Source of the DNA: Limonium bicolor | Lineage: Eukaryota > Streptophyta > Magnoliopsida > Caryophyllales > Plumbaginaceae | Direction: 5' to 3' | Assembly (NCBI GenBank): GCA_023374045.1 | Contig: CM041779.1 | Coordinates: 2,418,001-2,482,000, forward strand | DNA length: 64,000 nt | Part shown: positions 24,187 to 35,559 of the stretch, piece after piece | Layout: every line of letters starts with the position of its first letter | Numbering within the stretch: position 1 is the stretch's first letter | The notes under the pieces: model-generated | Told to the model about the DNA's origin: nothing | The model's input: only the letters and a program-made list of their open reading frames with translations | Databases searched by the model: none | Program-made: the position numbers and the translations under genes

Positions 24187-24264
24187 GCACTTGCGGTGGC
24201 AAGTGCGCAAAACAGATGGAAATTTCAGTGGGTTGATTGTTATAGCGCTTGCAGTAGCAAGTGC
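24187..24264. other. Two GCACTTGC hairpins, element C
   Basis: GCACTTGC-GGTG-GCAAGTGC at 24187-24206 and GCGCTTGC-AGTA-GCAAGTGC at 24245-24264. They match the 20-nt palindrome in element A (5696-5715) in arms but not in loops. Confidence 0.6.
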
Positions 24265-24571
24265 GCCATGCAGGTTGAAATGTTGGTTCAGTAATTACTG
24301 GTCTCGTTGACTCTCTCATCATTGAGTATGGTTCACATGATAGTGTGAGCATTAAAATTCCATTCATATAAATACGATCCATCAAGGTTTAAAGCTTACT
24401 GGCACTGAGAACACACAACTAATCCCAAAGTCTTACACAAAAGGCGAGTGGTCACTGACACACTCCCACATACTTATAGGTTGTAGCATATGCCTGTTTA
24501 ACATCCAAGGCTAAGTACATAACAAGATAAGTAAAGGTGTTCCACTAGCGATATCTCGGAGTTCAGGGTAC

Positions 24572-25972
24572 TCATGCCCTGACGACTCCTTTCCCTTTCT
24601 GGGCTCCAGCATCAGTAGATGTCTGGCCCTCCTGACCGCCTCGTGGTACTCCAGATCCTCCAACTGAGGTCGTCTGAGTAGTCCTAGGTGGTTTATAGTT
24701 ACGGCCCTCTCGGTTCATCCAGCACTCGAACTCCCGGTGGCCCTCTTTCTTGCAGTACCGGCACTCCACTTTGCGGCCACTGTAGTCGACCCCAGGATGG
24801 TCCTTCCCGTAACGCTTACAGTAGTAGTGGCGCTGGGGCTGTCCGGTGTCTGATGATGGTATTTAGTTAAAGTTAATATCTGATGGTATAAAGGTTAAGG
24901 TTACATTTGAATTTAAGAGGAAGGTGTTCTAACCCTTAGGAAGTGTAGATCTCAGAGGCTGAGCATCTATAGCTGGGCCGGTCAACCTAAGGACGGGCTC
25001 TTTCCCCCTCGCTCCCTGGTGACCCTGTTGCCCTTTCTTTTGAAAAAATTTCCTGTTTAAGGTTTCGGGTCAACATTCATTAAAGGTGTTTAATATGGTA
25101 ACAATTTAGAATTGGATAAGTCCTTACTTTCCCTTCTTCTTGCCATCGCCTGGAGATGTTCCTCCACCCTCAGACTCTCCCTCAGGATTCTTTGTCCTTT
25201 TTGTCCCAAGAGTCTCTTCCCGAGTCTGGAGCAGTAGCTCCGTCCTCGAGGCAGCGTCATAGCCCTCCTGAAATCGCATTGGTAAGTCCTCACTAGGTTA
25301 GTTTGTAGTTTAGTAAGTAAAGAATTAATGGCACTCGTGTTTATACTTGGATAGTAGTATAGAGGGTAGCACCCATCGCCATCTGGATGCGAAACAGCAA
25401 TCCCCCCGGAACTTCTCAACCTTCACGGTTTCTGAGTAATCGACTCCGGGGATGAAGTTCAGCAGACTGATGAATCGGGCGTAGTACTCATCCACGGTCA
25501 GACTTCCCTGGGAGAGTGTCTCAAACTCTCGGCGCTTCTTCTGTTTAAGATGTGCCGGGTAGTACTTCCCCCTCAGCAGTTCAACAAAGGCAGCCCATGT
25601 AAAGTCGGGCATAGCCAGGTGATGGTCCTTGACCAACCTCCACCAAGTGCTGGCTGCATCCTTCAGATGGAAAGCAGCAATGACGACTCTTTTGCCGGCA
25701 GGTACTTGTAAAGCTTTGTAGGCCTTCTCGTGCTCTACTATAAAACGCTCTAAGGCTACGGGGTCTAGTTCCCCTGAATAAGTAGGTGGTTGGGTTTTGG
25801 TAACTGATTTTAGCCAGTTCGTCTCCCTAGGCTGTGGCGGGTGGGCTGGTGCTCCTCCAATCTGAGTTTTAAGCAGTGCGAGAACGGCAGCAATCGTCTC
25901 TACAACTCCTGGATTCACGGGGTCACCGCCTTCACCTCTACTGCCACCACGTCCTCTAGTTCCTCCTGACAT
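24572..25972 (-). CDS. Gag of element C, readable through three short introns
   Basis: Exon 1 (25972-25347) starts 235 bp inside the primer site and encodes a basic N-terminus, then a Retrotrans_gag domain (AASTWWRLV, FVELLRGKYYP, KRREFETLSQGSL). Homology continues only after removal of 25346-25268 (79 bp), 25127-25053 (75 bp) and 24933-24850 (84 bp). Each gap is GT...AG and AT-rich; the first contains CTAAC. Phases 0, 2 and 1 keep the frame through exons 25267-25128, 25052-24934 and 24849-24572. Exon 4 holds a CX2CX4HX4C zinc knuckle (CRYC...H...C) and an upstream knuckle in which two expected Cys are Tyr. One base is missing in a G run (25402-25407), so this copy is frameshifted. With that base, Gag would be about 387 residues, a normal length. 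Splicing is inferred, not proven. Confidence 0.7.
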
Positions 25973-26190
25973 TTGTAGTACAGAATGTCCTATTATTACT
26001 CGGTAAATATACCGTACACAACCAGTGGATATTGAGTTGCCCTTTTAAGGCTAGTATATCACGCAATTTGCGTTACTAAACATAACTCCCTTTAAGACGA
26101 ATCGTCTCGTACCTCACAAACGTTTCCCGTAATTTCCCAAGTCCTAAGCTCGCTGTCTTAACCTAGTATCTCGTCATCAGAGCGGGACTC

Positions 26191-26203
26191 CGCTCTGATA
26201 CCA
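26191..26203 (-). other. Primer binding site (tRNA-iMet), element C
   Basis: Minus strand TGGTATCAGAGCG, 4 nt after the LTR end TGTTACA. It is followed by its own inverse (the flanking GCTCTGATGACG-like stretch at 26170-26200), so the site can also fold back on itself. Confidence 0.85.
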
Positions 26204-26207
26204 CTTT

Positions 26208-29200
26208 TGTAACACCCCTCTCGATAAACACGTAATAATCCCTCACGTAGCATAAATAAAAGACGTCTTACAGTGGAAGAATAAACAACATAAACTCTTA
26301 CACGGGTGTCACCTGCCATTACTCGCCCATGCGAGTAATGAAGCATAAACTAAATCTAACAACCGAAATAAACAGCACTACCATACCGCTGTGACAACGA
26401 GATAAGTCCTATACATCATACTAAGTCCACCGTCGACAAGTGAGCATCTACCCTGATCCCGTACTTCGGCTTCGACGATGAACAACAACCTGCAACAAGC
26501 CATAAAGGCTCAGCGATAAACGCAAAGTATACGGGCCTGGACCCTATTGGTCACTTGTCATTTTAGCCATCTTGATATTAGATTGATTTCATGCTTTACC
26601 ATTTTACAGATATAATTAATACTGTAATAGTCATGCATAACACATAGTCATCAATCCATTCCAAATAGACCTTATAATTCACAAACAACAGTCACGCAAA
26701 CGAACGTATCGAATAGTACAGTACTGTGTATAATCGTCTTAACGAACGGTTTCCATATTTATTATTATTTGGCCTTCAAGGCCCCATCCATCCAAACCAT
26801 GTTTAATTAATTACCAGTGGAACGTCATGTTGGGACAACCCGATTTACCTTACCAATGGACAGTAGTCCTCCCGTACACACAAAGGTGCTCATTTCGCCA
26901 GAGGTCCGGAGGCCCCTGACTATTCACTTTGCCTCGTAAGGCGTCCATTTAAAGGTCGTAGCCATGTACCAACAGTAGGTACCACCTGCCCCACGATCCA
27001 ATTAGGGCTCGTTGGGTAATTTCCTGGAGCAGAACCTGATCGGGTACCCCTCAGTGATCACAAATGCGCAACCAGGTAATTGGTAAGCTACCGGGATTCC
27101 TCCCCTCATCTCATACCAATTCTCTCATAGGATTAAGATAAACTCTTAGTTTTTTGGAGAATACAATTTATTAATTTGCTGCCCAATGGGTCTCACGCAT
27201 ACCTAGAAGTAATCTAGGTTATATTCATGTTCGAGATCCATGCTCTAGAGACCGACATTGTCGTGTCCCGTACCTAAGTGTTTTACTTAGGTCCTTTATA
27301 TACTTAATATTAATACTAAGGGTATTATACCATGTAACCATTGTGTCATCACACCAACGCATATGTATATTTATATAAGTCGATCTATAGTCGACGTAGT
27401 GTTAATCCCGTAGGACACTCGCGCATAATTAAGTAACGCATTAACACACATCATCATATGCACATATCCACACACATAACATTCAAGTTATCAAACAATT
27501 CTGGGCCCTTTCTTAGGTCAACCCGGATCAAACCCTTCTTCACATACCGTACACCTTAGACCAAGGATGCGCAGTGTAGTCCACTAAGCTTGTCGAGCGC
27601 GCACATCTGAAAGGTGATCTAAAAATACGAGGAACGCTAGGTGTCAATCCACATGACAAATTGACTCGGTATTTCCGAATAAAGCCAGTGACCCGAGTAC
27701 TACATCCCCGGATTCCAACTGTTATTAGTTAAGTTACCGTTATCCTTTAAACTCCTTACTTAATGTTTGTATTAATACTTTGGTTTAACAGTGGAGTTGG
27801 TTTCATAAGAACGTCGTGGTTAACGTTTTCGAACGTAAGAGTTTATATCATTCCAACTCGTAGTAGTTTATAAGCGTCACGTTTTTACATAAGTTCATTC
27901 GTTCTTGTACATTTAATTCATTTGTTTCACCGCATGTATAGGCACGTATTGTAACCTACAGTTGCATGCATCATATATTTTATAACCTATGGTTGCATGT
28001 GTACATGTATTATTTATCGTATAATATTATTATCCCACCATCCATTAAAATACATTGTATTATATAATCCTTTAATCCTGTAATAACTACATTTGAATTC
28101 AAAAACCCACAACTTATAGTTTATAAACTATCTTCATATAATAACCTTCGCCATTATATATGGTTCCCATCCATAATATATATACATCTTTATATACATA
28201 ATTCTCGCATATGTATATATTTACCAATATAGGTAAATTTCATGAGTTATAAAACTCTTATACCATATGTCACATTTTATCATCTTATGTGAGATGATTA
28301 TTCCCATTAGTTGTGTTATATTGACACAACCTATATTAAGATCATTAACTTAATATATATAACATTTTATGTTGTATAATTTCAACTCCTAAGGTTTATT
28401 CAATATTTACCTTAGTTTATAAATCTCATTTATTTATAGTTTGTCACATTATTTAATGTGAATACCCTTGTTATATTAATTCCATTTAAACCACATTAAT
28501 ACCATATGATTGTTATAACATTTATAACATTGTAGACCATAGTCTAAAATTCATTTTCCAACCTTCATAAATTCGGTACAGCACTATACTTTATTTTAAT
28601 TTCATTTTGACCACATAACATTATGTAATGTTATACCATATACTAACATCGTATAATATGATATCTTTATCTTTTATAATTTATAACATATAGTTTTTAT
28701 ACAAAACTATTGTTTAATTACCAAAAAGGTATATCCATTTAAACCAATCTTATTAACTTACCATATCTTTATGTTTATTACAAAATCACCCCATAATTTA
28801 TACCATGTTATATATACAATATAATATAACATTTTAAACTTTAATTTAAATATAACCTATAGTTATATATATTCTAAATATCCGAACAGCACTTAAATTC
28901 TGTTCTAATTCATTTATTAACCCATCAACTTTTATAATTACAATTTGACCCATTTTATAACATATAGTTTTATAATATAACCAAAACTATATAATATACA
29001 CTTATCTTATTAAAACACTTTATATTATTCTAAAAATCACCAAACTTAACCAAAAGGTTATAAATATCATTCCTAGCCCATAAGCTTTCGGTTATTTCCA
29101 TTTCCACCTCATTTACTTTTCCAAAGTATAATAATGACATAATAACTATATATTATACATATATAGCTTATTTTAATTCCAAATTCAACCCAATAAAATC

Positions 29201-31589
29201 CTAAAAATTCCTAATAGCCCATGGGTGTTTAAAATACCATTGTACACCCTTAATTTCAGTAATTACCATACATACCCCATATATTATAAAAATGTTACAA
29301 TTAAATACTTATCTTATTATATAACCTTAAATAAGTTATTTAACTTATCTAATTTGGTCAAAACCTACACAATGGTCAAGGTTGACCTCCTCAATATAGC
29401 CTTGACCATTACTTTCTTAATTTACTGTTTTAACCCCTATTTTCTAGAATTTACCAAATAACCCCACAACTTTATAAAATCTTATAATTTTTATTTTAAA
29501 CCCTTTTAACACCTAATTTTCGGCCTTATTATTATTTAGCTCCCAAATTTGATTTAATTATACTCTAACCCCTTAAACTTTGTGGTAATATATAAATACC
29601 ACCTAAAACCTTATTTAATCTAAATATACATAAATAAAATGGCCTAAAGTACATGGCCTTATTACAAACATTTGCTCATAAAATAAATTACACATAAATG
29701 CCCCAAAAATACATATAATTCACGGCCTCACCAAGTATTTTCCATTAATTACCAATCTTCCACATAAAGTCTTAATTTTGACATTTATGTTACCTAATTA
29801 CTTAGATAAATTTACTAAGTTATTTCCTTAACCAACTATGGTCAAAATCAGACCATAAGAGCTGGGTTCACTCACGGCAATACTTAAACACAAGCTTAAA
29901 CTTATGTTAATATATCAAAGTTGAGTTTAAGTGATTTATACCTTGATTTAGCAAGGTTAAGACCTTGTTTGGTCTCGCCACCTTAGGGAATGTTTCTCCA
30001 CAGCTTGATTTACTTGTCTTCATACAGAAAACAAGACATGATTAAACTCCAAGCATGAGCTAACCATGGGAAGTAATTTAAGTCATGAAAATCATGAACT
30101 TTTACCTTAAATCTTCAAGCTTGTTAGGGTAGTATCTCGGCCCTATTTTTACAGTAGTAAAAGAGTGTCAAAAGGTCTCTCAAATAGAGGCTTAAAACCG
30201 GAATAACTCATATAGGAAGATGGTTAATTTTCACCTTGATTAAGATGCGAAAATGGTGTTTTTGACTTGGATATGGCTACTCCTTGTAGATCTTGGTATA
30301 CCAACTGAATCCTCATGAAAAGGAGAAGAAAATAAAGCTAGGGAATCAAGATTTACAGCCGGAATTGACAAGGAAGAAGAGATATGTGCTTAAAGCACAT
30401 TTTTACCTTAAATGGTCAAGACTTGAACTTCCCTCCTTCTACCTTGTTACAGCAAAAATTATACCTCCTCTTAACCTTAAAATCACACTACATACATGTA
30501 TAAAAATGGTTGGAGCTTAGATCAATGGAAAGAGGAAAGAAAGCTGAAGAAAGTGGACATTTTCATGCCTTAGAAGCTTACCTAGATCAAGAACTTACAC
30601 CAGCTGAGTTTATTGCTTACCTACGGTCATGGAGGAGCAAAAGAGAGCTCTTAGAAGAGAGACTCACGGCTGGAAGGGGCAAATAGACAAGGGTTCTCAT
30701 TATTTGCCTTAAATGTCTTTTTTAGTCTTATTTTATGTTTTTAATGTTTCGATGACTCATTAGCAATTATTGTAGGTTGTCAAATAGATGAGAATGAGGC
30801 TATAGGCAGGCGGCAATGGTGGGGCAAGGTGGGTAATTAAGTCACACCTAATTAATGACTTTAGAGCATTTATTGTCATTTTAGTCAAATAATCAAAGGT
30901 GAGTCATCATCCATTGTTTGGAATGGCTTGCAATCGGTCACAATAAGGAGAAAGCAGCCTCTTCAATCAGAAACCTCACATGGGATAGTCAAGTGGTAGA
31001 CAAGCTTTATGTTTAATATGTTAAAGTATACTTTTTTTTATTTTAATAAAAGTAATGAGCCTTATTTTAAACAACACATGGGAATGGTCGCATGCCTTGT
31101 TAACAGCCTTAATAAATTGGCTATGGATGGTCCATTTCGTGGTCAATGATCAACATTGACCAATTTAGTCAGTTGAGACTTAATTTTACATTATATTATT
31201 ATTATATTAATATTTTAATGTAAAAATTGTGAAAATTGCAAATCTCTTGATTTAGAGTTGTCAATGTGATGTTAATGAGTATTTATATTTATTAGAGTAT
31301 TTATAGGTGTTTCATTGGGTTATATAGACCCAAAACACATTCCCGAGACATTCCCGGGGCTTTCGGGACCTTTTTGGGCTTTAAGCGTTTCTCCCGGGCA
31401 TTTTGTGTTTTTCTTGTAAATCTAACTTGAGAATTCTCTTTAGAATGTTAATTAATGGTGGTAGGAACTCTAAGAATGATTTATTTAGGGTTTTGTGCCA
31501 CTTCGACATTCCCGGGCCTTTTCTAGGGTTTATGGGGCCCACATGGATTCCTCCAGGCACTTTTCGTTTAATTGAAAATTTACTCCAAG
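26208..31589 (-). mobile_element. 5' LTR of element C, 5.38 kb, lacking its outer end
   Basis: It begins TGTAACACCCC beside the primer site. The inner 2.9 kb have no counterpart in the truncated 3' LTR but match the inverted LTR D (41.1-44.2 kb). The part from 29116 matches the 3' LTR. Homology stops at 31589, about 230 bp before the expected TGAAATACCCC end, where other DNA begins. Near 31334-31540 there is a CCCGGG-rich patch. Against LTR D it carries an extra 26-30 bp near 26965. No gene is seen; the long AT-rich stretch 27700-29115 has no open frame of note. Confidence 0.8.
26317..26340 (-). other. U5 hairpin, LTR C
   Basis: A perfect 10-bp stem (CATTACTCGC with GCGAGTAATG) around CCAT, 109 nt from the LTR end. 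The stem differs at several paired positions from LTRs A and B, yet pairing is kept. Confidence 0.7.
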
Positions 31590-32187
31590 TTTGTAAAGTT
31601 AAACTCTCTCTTATTTTTTAAAGTTTGAATGGGTTTGTTTGCAATTCGTTTTCGATGTTGCAATTCAAATTGGCAACTTCTTTTATAGTCATAGTGTGGT
31701 TGGTTACCAAAGGGCAATACCAATTGGATGCCCTGTACAGGTTGTATATATATTGGGTTGTGTTGGAAAACACATGGTGGAGGCTAAAAAAACAAAAAAA
31801 AACTATTAAAAAAAGGAAAAAAAAACACGGTTAAGTAAAAACCGTGGTTTAAAACTCAATGGAACAACGTTATAAACCACGGTTTATGAAAAAACTGTCG
31901 TATAAAGTACGCTTTATACCACAGTTACTTACCAAACCGTCGTATAAAGTACGCTTTATACCACGGTTGTCGTGCCTGAACCGTCGTATAAAATCGGTCT
32001 CCCCGCGACAGAAACGGTCTTTAAACGACGTTGTAAGGAATCGTGGTTTACAGTGTCACTTTTAAACGACGGTTTTAAACCGTGGTTTATAGTTATTTTC
32101 TATATGCGACGCCAGTATATACCACAGCTTCTAACCGTGGTATATAGGCAAAATAACCGTGGTTAAAAACATTTTCTGCACTAGTGG
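31590..32187. mobile_element. Right end of a CACTA transposon
   Basis: It ends TTTTCTGCACTAGTG (32173-32187), the inverse of the common plant CACTA terminus CACTAGTGCAGAAAA. Within 390 bp inside are repeated ACCACGGTT / AACCGTGGT motifs and two copies of GTCGTATAAAGTACGCTTTA. No left end or transposase was found. The first 200 bp (from 31590) are unassigned and break the outer end of LTR C. The terminus abuts the last exon of the PMD gene. Confidence 0.7.
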
Positions 32188-34080
32188 GTGTATACACAAG
32201 TGTATGGTTGTTTTTTCCCTCTTTTTTCAGACCTTGAGTTGGGTATAATAGGATGTGATGGGATAACTGAATGTACCCAAACTGGCATAGACAACGCTCT
32301 ACATGTATGGCTCATTCACCCCCATAATATGTATGGTACCCCTGTACCATGTACGTCCTCCATAAACATTAACATTTTCCTGACCGTAGGGCAACCAATC
32401 AATCTACAATGTGTGATAGTAAAATGTAAACAATAACAAAAGACAAAATAAGGTAATAATAATGGTTCAATGTGTTAAAAACTACAACCACTTACATTAA
32501 GAGCAGTCAAAGCATCTAGATACTCACGATAGCCTTGCGGTGAATGATGATCATGAATATGAGAGTTAAACATTACCCATCTCAGAGCCCAACGTCTGTC
32601 ATCCTGCACATGCCAGTCTGGGCTAATCGTTGGTCTTAAAGTGGGGAAGTATGCATAAATCCAGCACTGTGCATATAAAAAACAATAAAATGATTATCCA
32701 TAAATAATTATTAATACTTAATGAGTCGTCAGATACTATATGCACATTAGCACACATACCTCAAGCATTGTCATACAACCACCTATTCCACTTGAGCTGG
32801 CACGAGAGGTTATCCCGAGCTGGCGATATAACTATGCAAGAGTACCAACTCCCCATGCATATTTAGTAAGCTTTGTAGCACGCCTCATGAGAGCTACTAA
32901 CCAAAAAAACTGTGGACTCAGACGACCATGCGATTTTCCAGCTAATATGGTGGTACCGTTCAGATGATACAACCAACCACACACCTGCTTCGTTGGATCT
33001 TCATTTCTATATCTACAGTGCTGCACCAAGCCTGCAATGGATACAACACCGGTATTCCATAGTGTCTTTGTCATACTTTGAACATCTTCCCAAAAATCAA
33101 GACACTCAGCCATTACTTTCTTCATCTCAGGGGTGGACGACTGCCCTTGCACTGCACGGCCAACGATGGGGATTTGCAGTATCATCCACACATCATGCAG
33201 GGTAATCGTCATCTCACCAAATAGCATATGGACTGAGTTTGTATCAGGCTGCCACCTCTCCACAAAAGCATTGATGAGGGACATATTGTTGTGTGGCATT
33301 GTAATATCCTGTAGGTGTTGTAGACCAGAATACTTAATCATGTTCCTTGCTCTTTTACAAGAAACTTTATCTTTTGGCCAGCTAGTAAGCACAACCTTAC
33401 GAGATTTGAAACTAAAAACCCCCACGATCCTAAATAATGACCAATAATTTAACAATTACAAAATGTAATGTGATTTACGTGATCAAATACAAGAGAAGAT
33501 AGAGAACATACCTGAGTCGAGCACCATAAGTCAAGCGCTACATGACCCCCAAAGCTAGTGATAACACTAGTGAGTAGTTCGTCAGGAACTTGCAACTCTA
33601 TTAACTTCCAAGAGATAGGAATCACTGCAACCATCCTTAGCGCTGCTTCCTCATCAGTGTCATCCTCCTGATCATTATCTTCAGTGTCCTCTTCCTCCAC
33701 TGCGTCGGATGATTCATCGTCATCAGCAGCACCACCATCATCATCAACATATGGTGAACACTCAATCATCACAAAGTCCTCATCAGCACGTGCATGTGAT
33801 GGGCATGATAGGCGTGATGAACTACCCCGTTTGACGTCTGAGCTAGCAAAGAAGAAATGTGGTGGCTTCCCTCACCCGAGAGTTGAAGCTAGCTCTGTGC
33901 ATCGGTTCTATAGACCAACCAGTACTAGATGATGACACCACTGGCATGCGTCTCTACGGTATATGGTCGTACAACGCCGAGTCATCCACCGCTTCCAATG
34001 GTGGTGCAGGTATCTGAAACGCCGGGTCGTTGAAAGATTGACCCGGATGAAATGATGAGTGAAGTGCTACTTCCATGCGC

Positions 34081-34101
34081 GGGGGGGGGGGGGGGGGGGG
34101 G
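34081..34101. repeat. G21 homopolymer
   Basis: Twenty-one consecutive G on the plus strand, between GCGC and GAGGATT. On the PMD coding strand it reads as a proline run. Homopolymer length in an assembly is uncertain. Confidence 0.8.
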
Positions 34102-34177
34102 AGGATTAATCGGCCCTTCACCAGGAGCACATGCACGACGGTGCGAGGCCGTCATAGGCTGCTCTTTTTGCCGATGT

Positions 34178-34207
34178 TTCTTCTTCTTCTTCTTCTTCTT
34201 CTTCTTC
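34178..34207. repeat. (TTC)10 microsatellite
   Basis: Ten TTC units; on the minus strand it encodes a lysine or glutamate run in the putative N-terminal part of the PMD gene. Confidence 0.9.
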
Positions 34208-34313
34208 GAGTATACATGTTGCACTGCTTTTTTAAGTTTGTCCCTTGCTGCATATGCATACCAAACGGTTATAATTCATTCATCATATTAAAATTCAACA
34301 TAAAAAAAGGTTT

Positions 34314-34725
34314 GAGCCCTACATGGGCTCGCCCTTGATGAAATCGAGCTGCCCAAAGGCTCTCCTACAGCAAATGCGAGCCCCATCTAGGCTCGAACAA
34401 AACTTTAAAAAACAAATTGGTCGAGCCCCACCCGGGCTCACCGTTGATGGAATCGAGCCGCGCAAAGGCTCTTCTGTAGCAAATGCGAGCTTCGTCTGGG
34501 CTCGAACAAAATTTTTAAAAAACTGGGTCGAGCCCCACCTAGGCTCGCCCTTGATGAAAATGAGCCGCACAAAGGCTCTTCTGCAGCAAATGCTAGCCCC
34601 GTCTGGGCTCGAACACAATTTAAAAAAAAAACTGGGTCGAGCCCCACCTTGGCTCGCCCTTGACGAAATCGAGCCGCCCAAATGCTCTCCTACAACAAAA
34701 TCAAGCCAGTGCCGGGCTCTAACAG
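34314..34725. repeat. Four-copy tandem repeat, about 108 bp
   Basis: Units start at 34314, 34423, 34530 and 34639 (spacing 109, 107, 109). Each has three or four GAGCC / GGCTC arms flanking short spacers and ends with an A-rich stretch and CTGGGTC. It lies in the 5' part of the PMD gene. Both strands are open for 148-172 codons, a by-product of the repeat composition. Confidence 0.85.
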
Positions 34726-35011
34726 TTTTTTCCCAAAAATTGCAATTTTGTTCTGAATTTTGCATCCTAGATCTAGCTCAATTGGAGTTTAATTTCAAAA
34801 AACTAACAACAAATTCATACTCAGGACACCCAAATCTATGAGTTGGAATATTTTTTAAAAAAAGCTCACCAGAAAATATTTCCGACGGTGGTCACACGGT
34901 GGTCGGGGGCGGCGAGTGGCGGCTCCGATAGGAAGAAGAGAGCTCTGATGGGAGAGAGAGATAGGAGAGAGAGTGAGTAAGAGAGAGATGGAGTTTTTAA
35001 GGGAGATTCGG

Positions 35012-35020
35012 CTATATATA
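35012..35020 (-). promoter_or_regulatory. TATA box upstream of the PMD gene
   Basis: CTATATATAG is followed on the minus strand by about 110 nt of CT-rich leader (ACTCACTCTCTCTCC, 34990-34930) and a donor-like CTG|GTGAGC near 34868. A core promoter reading towards the PMD exons fits. Confidence 0.55.
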
Positions 35021-35022
35021 GT

Positions 35023-35553
35023 GAGAGCGTTTTTTACTCGAAATTAGCGTTTTCAACTACGATTTTAGTACGAGGTTCTTAAAGTGTAACAATCTTTGTA
35101 ATTTAATCAAACGTAACATAAAATGTCATTTACTTATGTGGAGTCACAATTATAACGTTCAAACACAATAAAAACGGGTTTAACGTCTTTTATTACAATG
35201 AGAGTGTTTTTTACCCAAAATTAGCGTTTTCAACTACGATTTCAGTACAAAGATCTGAAAGTGTAACAATGTTTGTAATTTAATCAAACATAACGTAAAA
35301 TATCATTTACTTACGTGAAGTCACAATTATAACGTTCAAACGTAATAAAAATAGGTTTAACGTCTTTTATTACAATGAGAGTGTTTTTCACCCGCAAGTG
35401 GCGTTTTCAACTACAATTTCAGTACGACGTTCTGAAAGTGTAACAATGTTTAAAATTTAGTCAAACATAACGTAAAATATTGTTTACTAATATGAAGTCA
35501 CAATTATAACGTTCAAACACAATAAATACAGGTTTAACGTCTTTTGTTACAAT
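35023..35553. repeat. 177-bp tandem repeat, three copies
   Basis: Copies start at 35023, 35200 and 35377, and a fourth is started at 35554; spacing is exactly 177 each time. Internal marks: GAGTGTTTTTTACCC, TTTTCAACTACGAT, GTTTAACGTCTTTTATTACA. The array abuts the PMD TATA box on its upstream side. Confidence 0.85.
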
Positions 35554-35559
35554 TAGAGC

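Larger units (their letters stand above)
19917..26207 (-). mobile_element. Internal region of element C: gag only, pol replaced by non-coding DNA
   Basis: The domain is bounded by a polypurine tract (19917) and a tRNA-iMet primer site (26191-26203), 6.3 kb. Reading on the minus strand: a 235-bp leader, gag (25972-24572), about 2.4 kb with no pol, a chromodomain tail (22200-22072), a second polypurine-like tract, then a 3' UTR that carries an inserted LTR-like unit (about 20383-21870). The stretch 22660-24300 shares conserved blocks and a hairpin with element A. The layout fits the TR-GAG class of non-autonomous plant elements. Confidence 0.75.
32299..34990 (-). pseudogene. Plant mobile domain (PMD / MAIN-like) gene, decayed
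   Basis: The minus-strand core (about 33429-32760) encodes a PMD: AFVERWQPDTNSVHMLFGEMTITLHDVW and GWLYHLNGTTI are typical. Further exons at 32666-32496 (CWIYAYFPTLRP) and 32403-32299 (YGGRTWYRGTIHI) follow with good GT/AG sites, all in phase 0. Upstream is an acidic Asp/Glu-rich exon ending at 33512 (LDLWCSTQ, donor GTATGT). PMD proteins act in gene silencing and are often carried by transposons. This copy looks dead: an extra G in a G run at about 33420 shifts the frame at the acceptor, TAG stops lie at about 32832 and 32299, and a CACTA end at 32187 removes the 3' part. A TATA box and a CT-rich leader lie near 35015-34870. Confidence 0.7.

Noticed and set aside
13320..32187. One 19-kb CACTA element spanning both CACTA termini
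   Set aside because: The ends differ (CACTAGTAGAAAAA against CACTAGTGCAGAAAA) and the subterminal motifs differ (AACACGGTTA against ACCACGGTT), so they belong to different families.
34319..34841. Overlapping open frames of 148 and 172 codons on opposite strands
   Set aside because: They arise from the GC-rich 108-bp tandem repeat, with no domain and no splice or start context.
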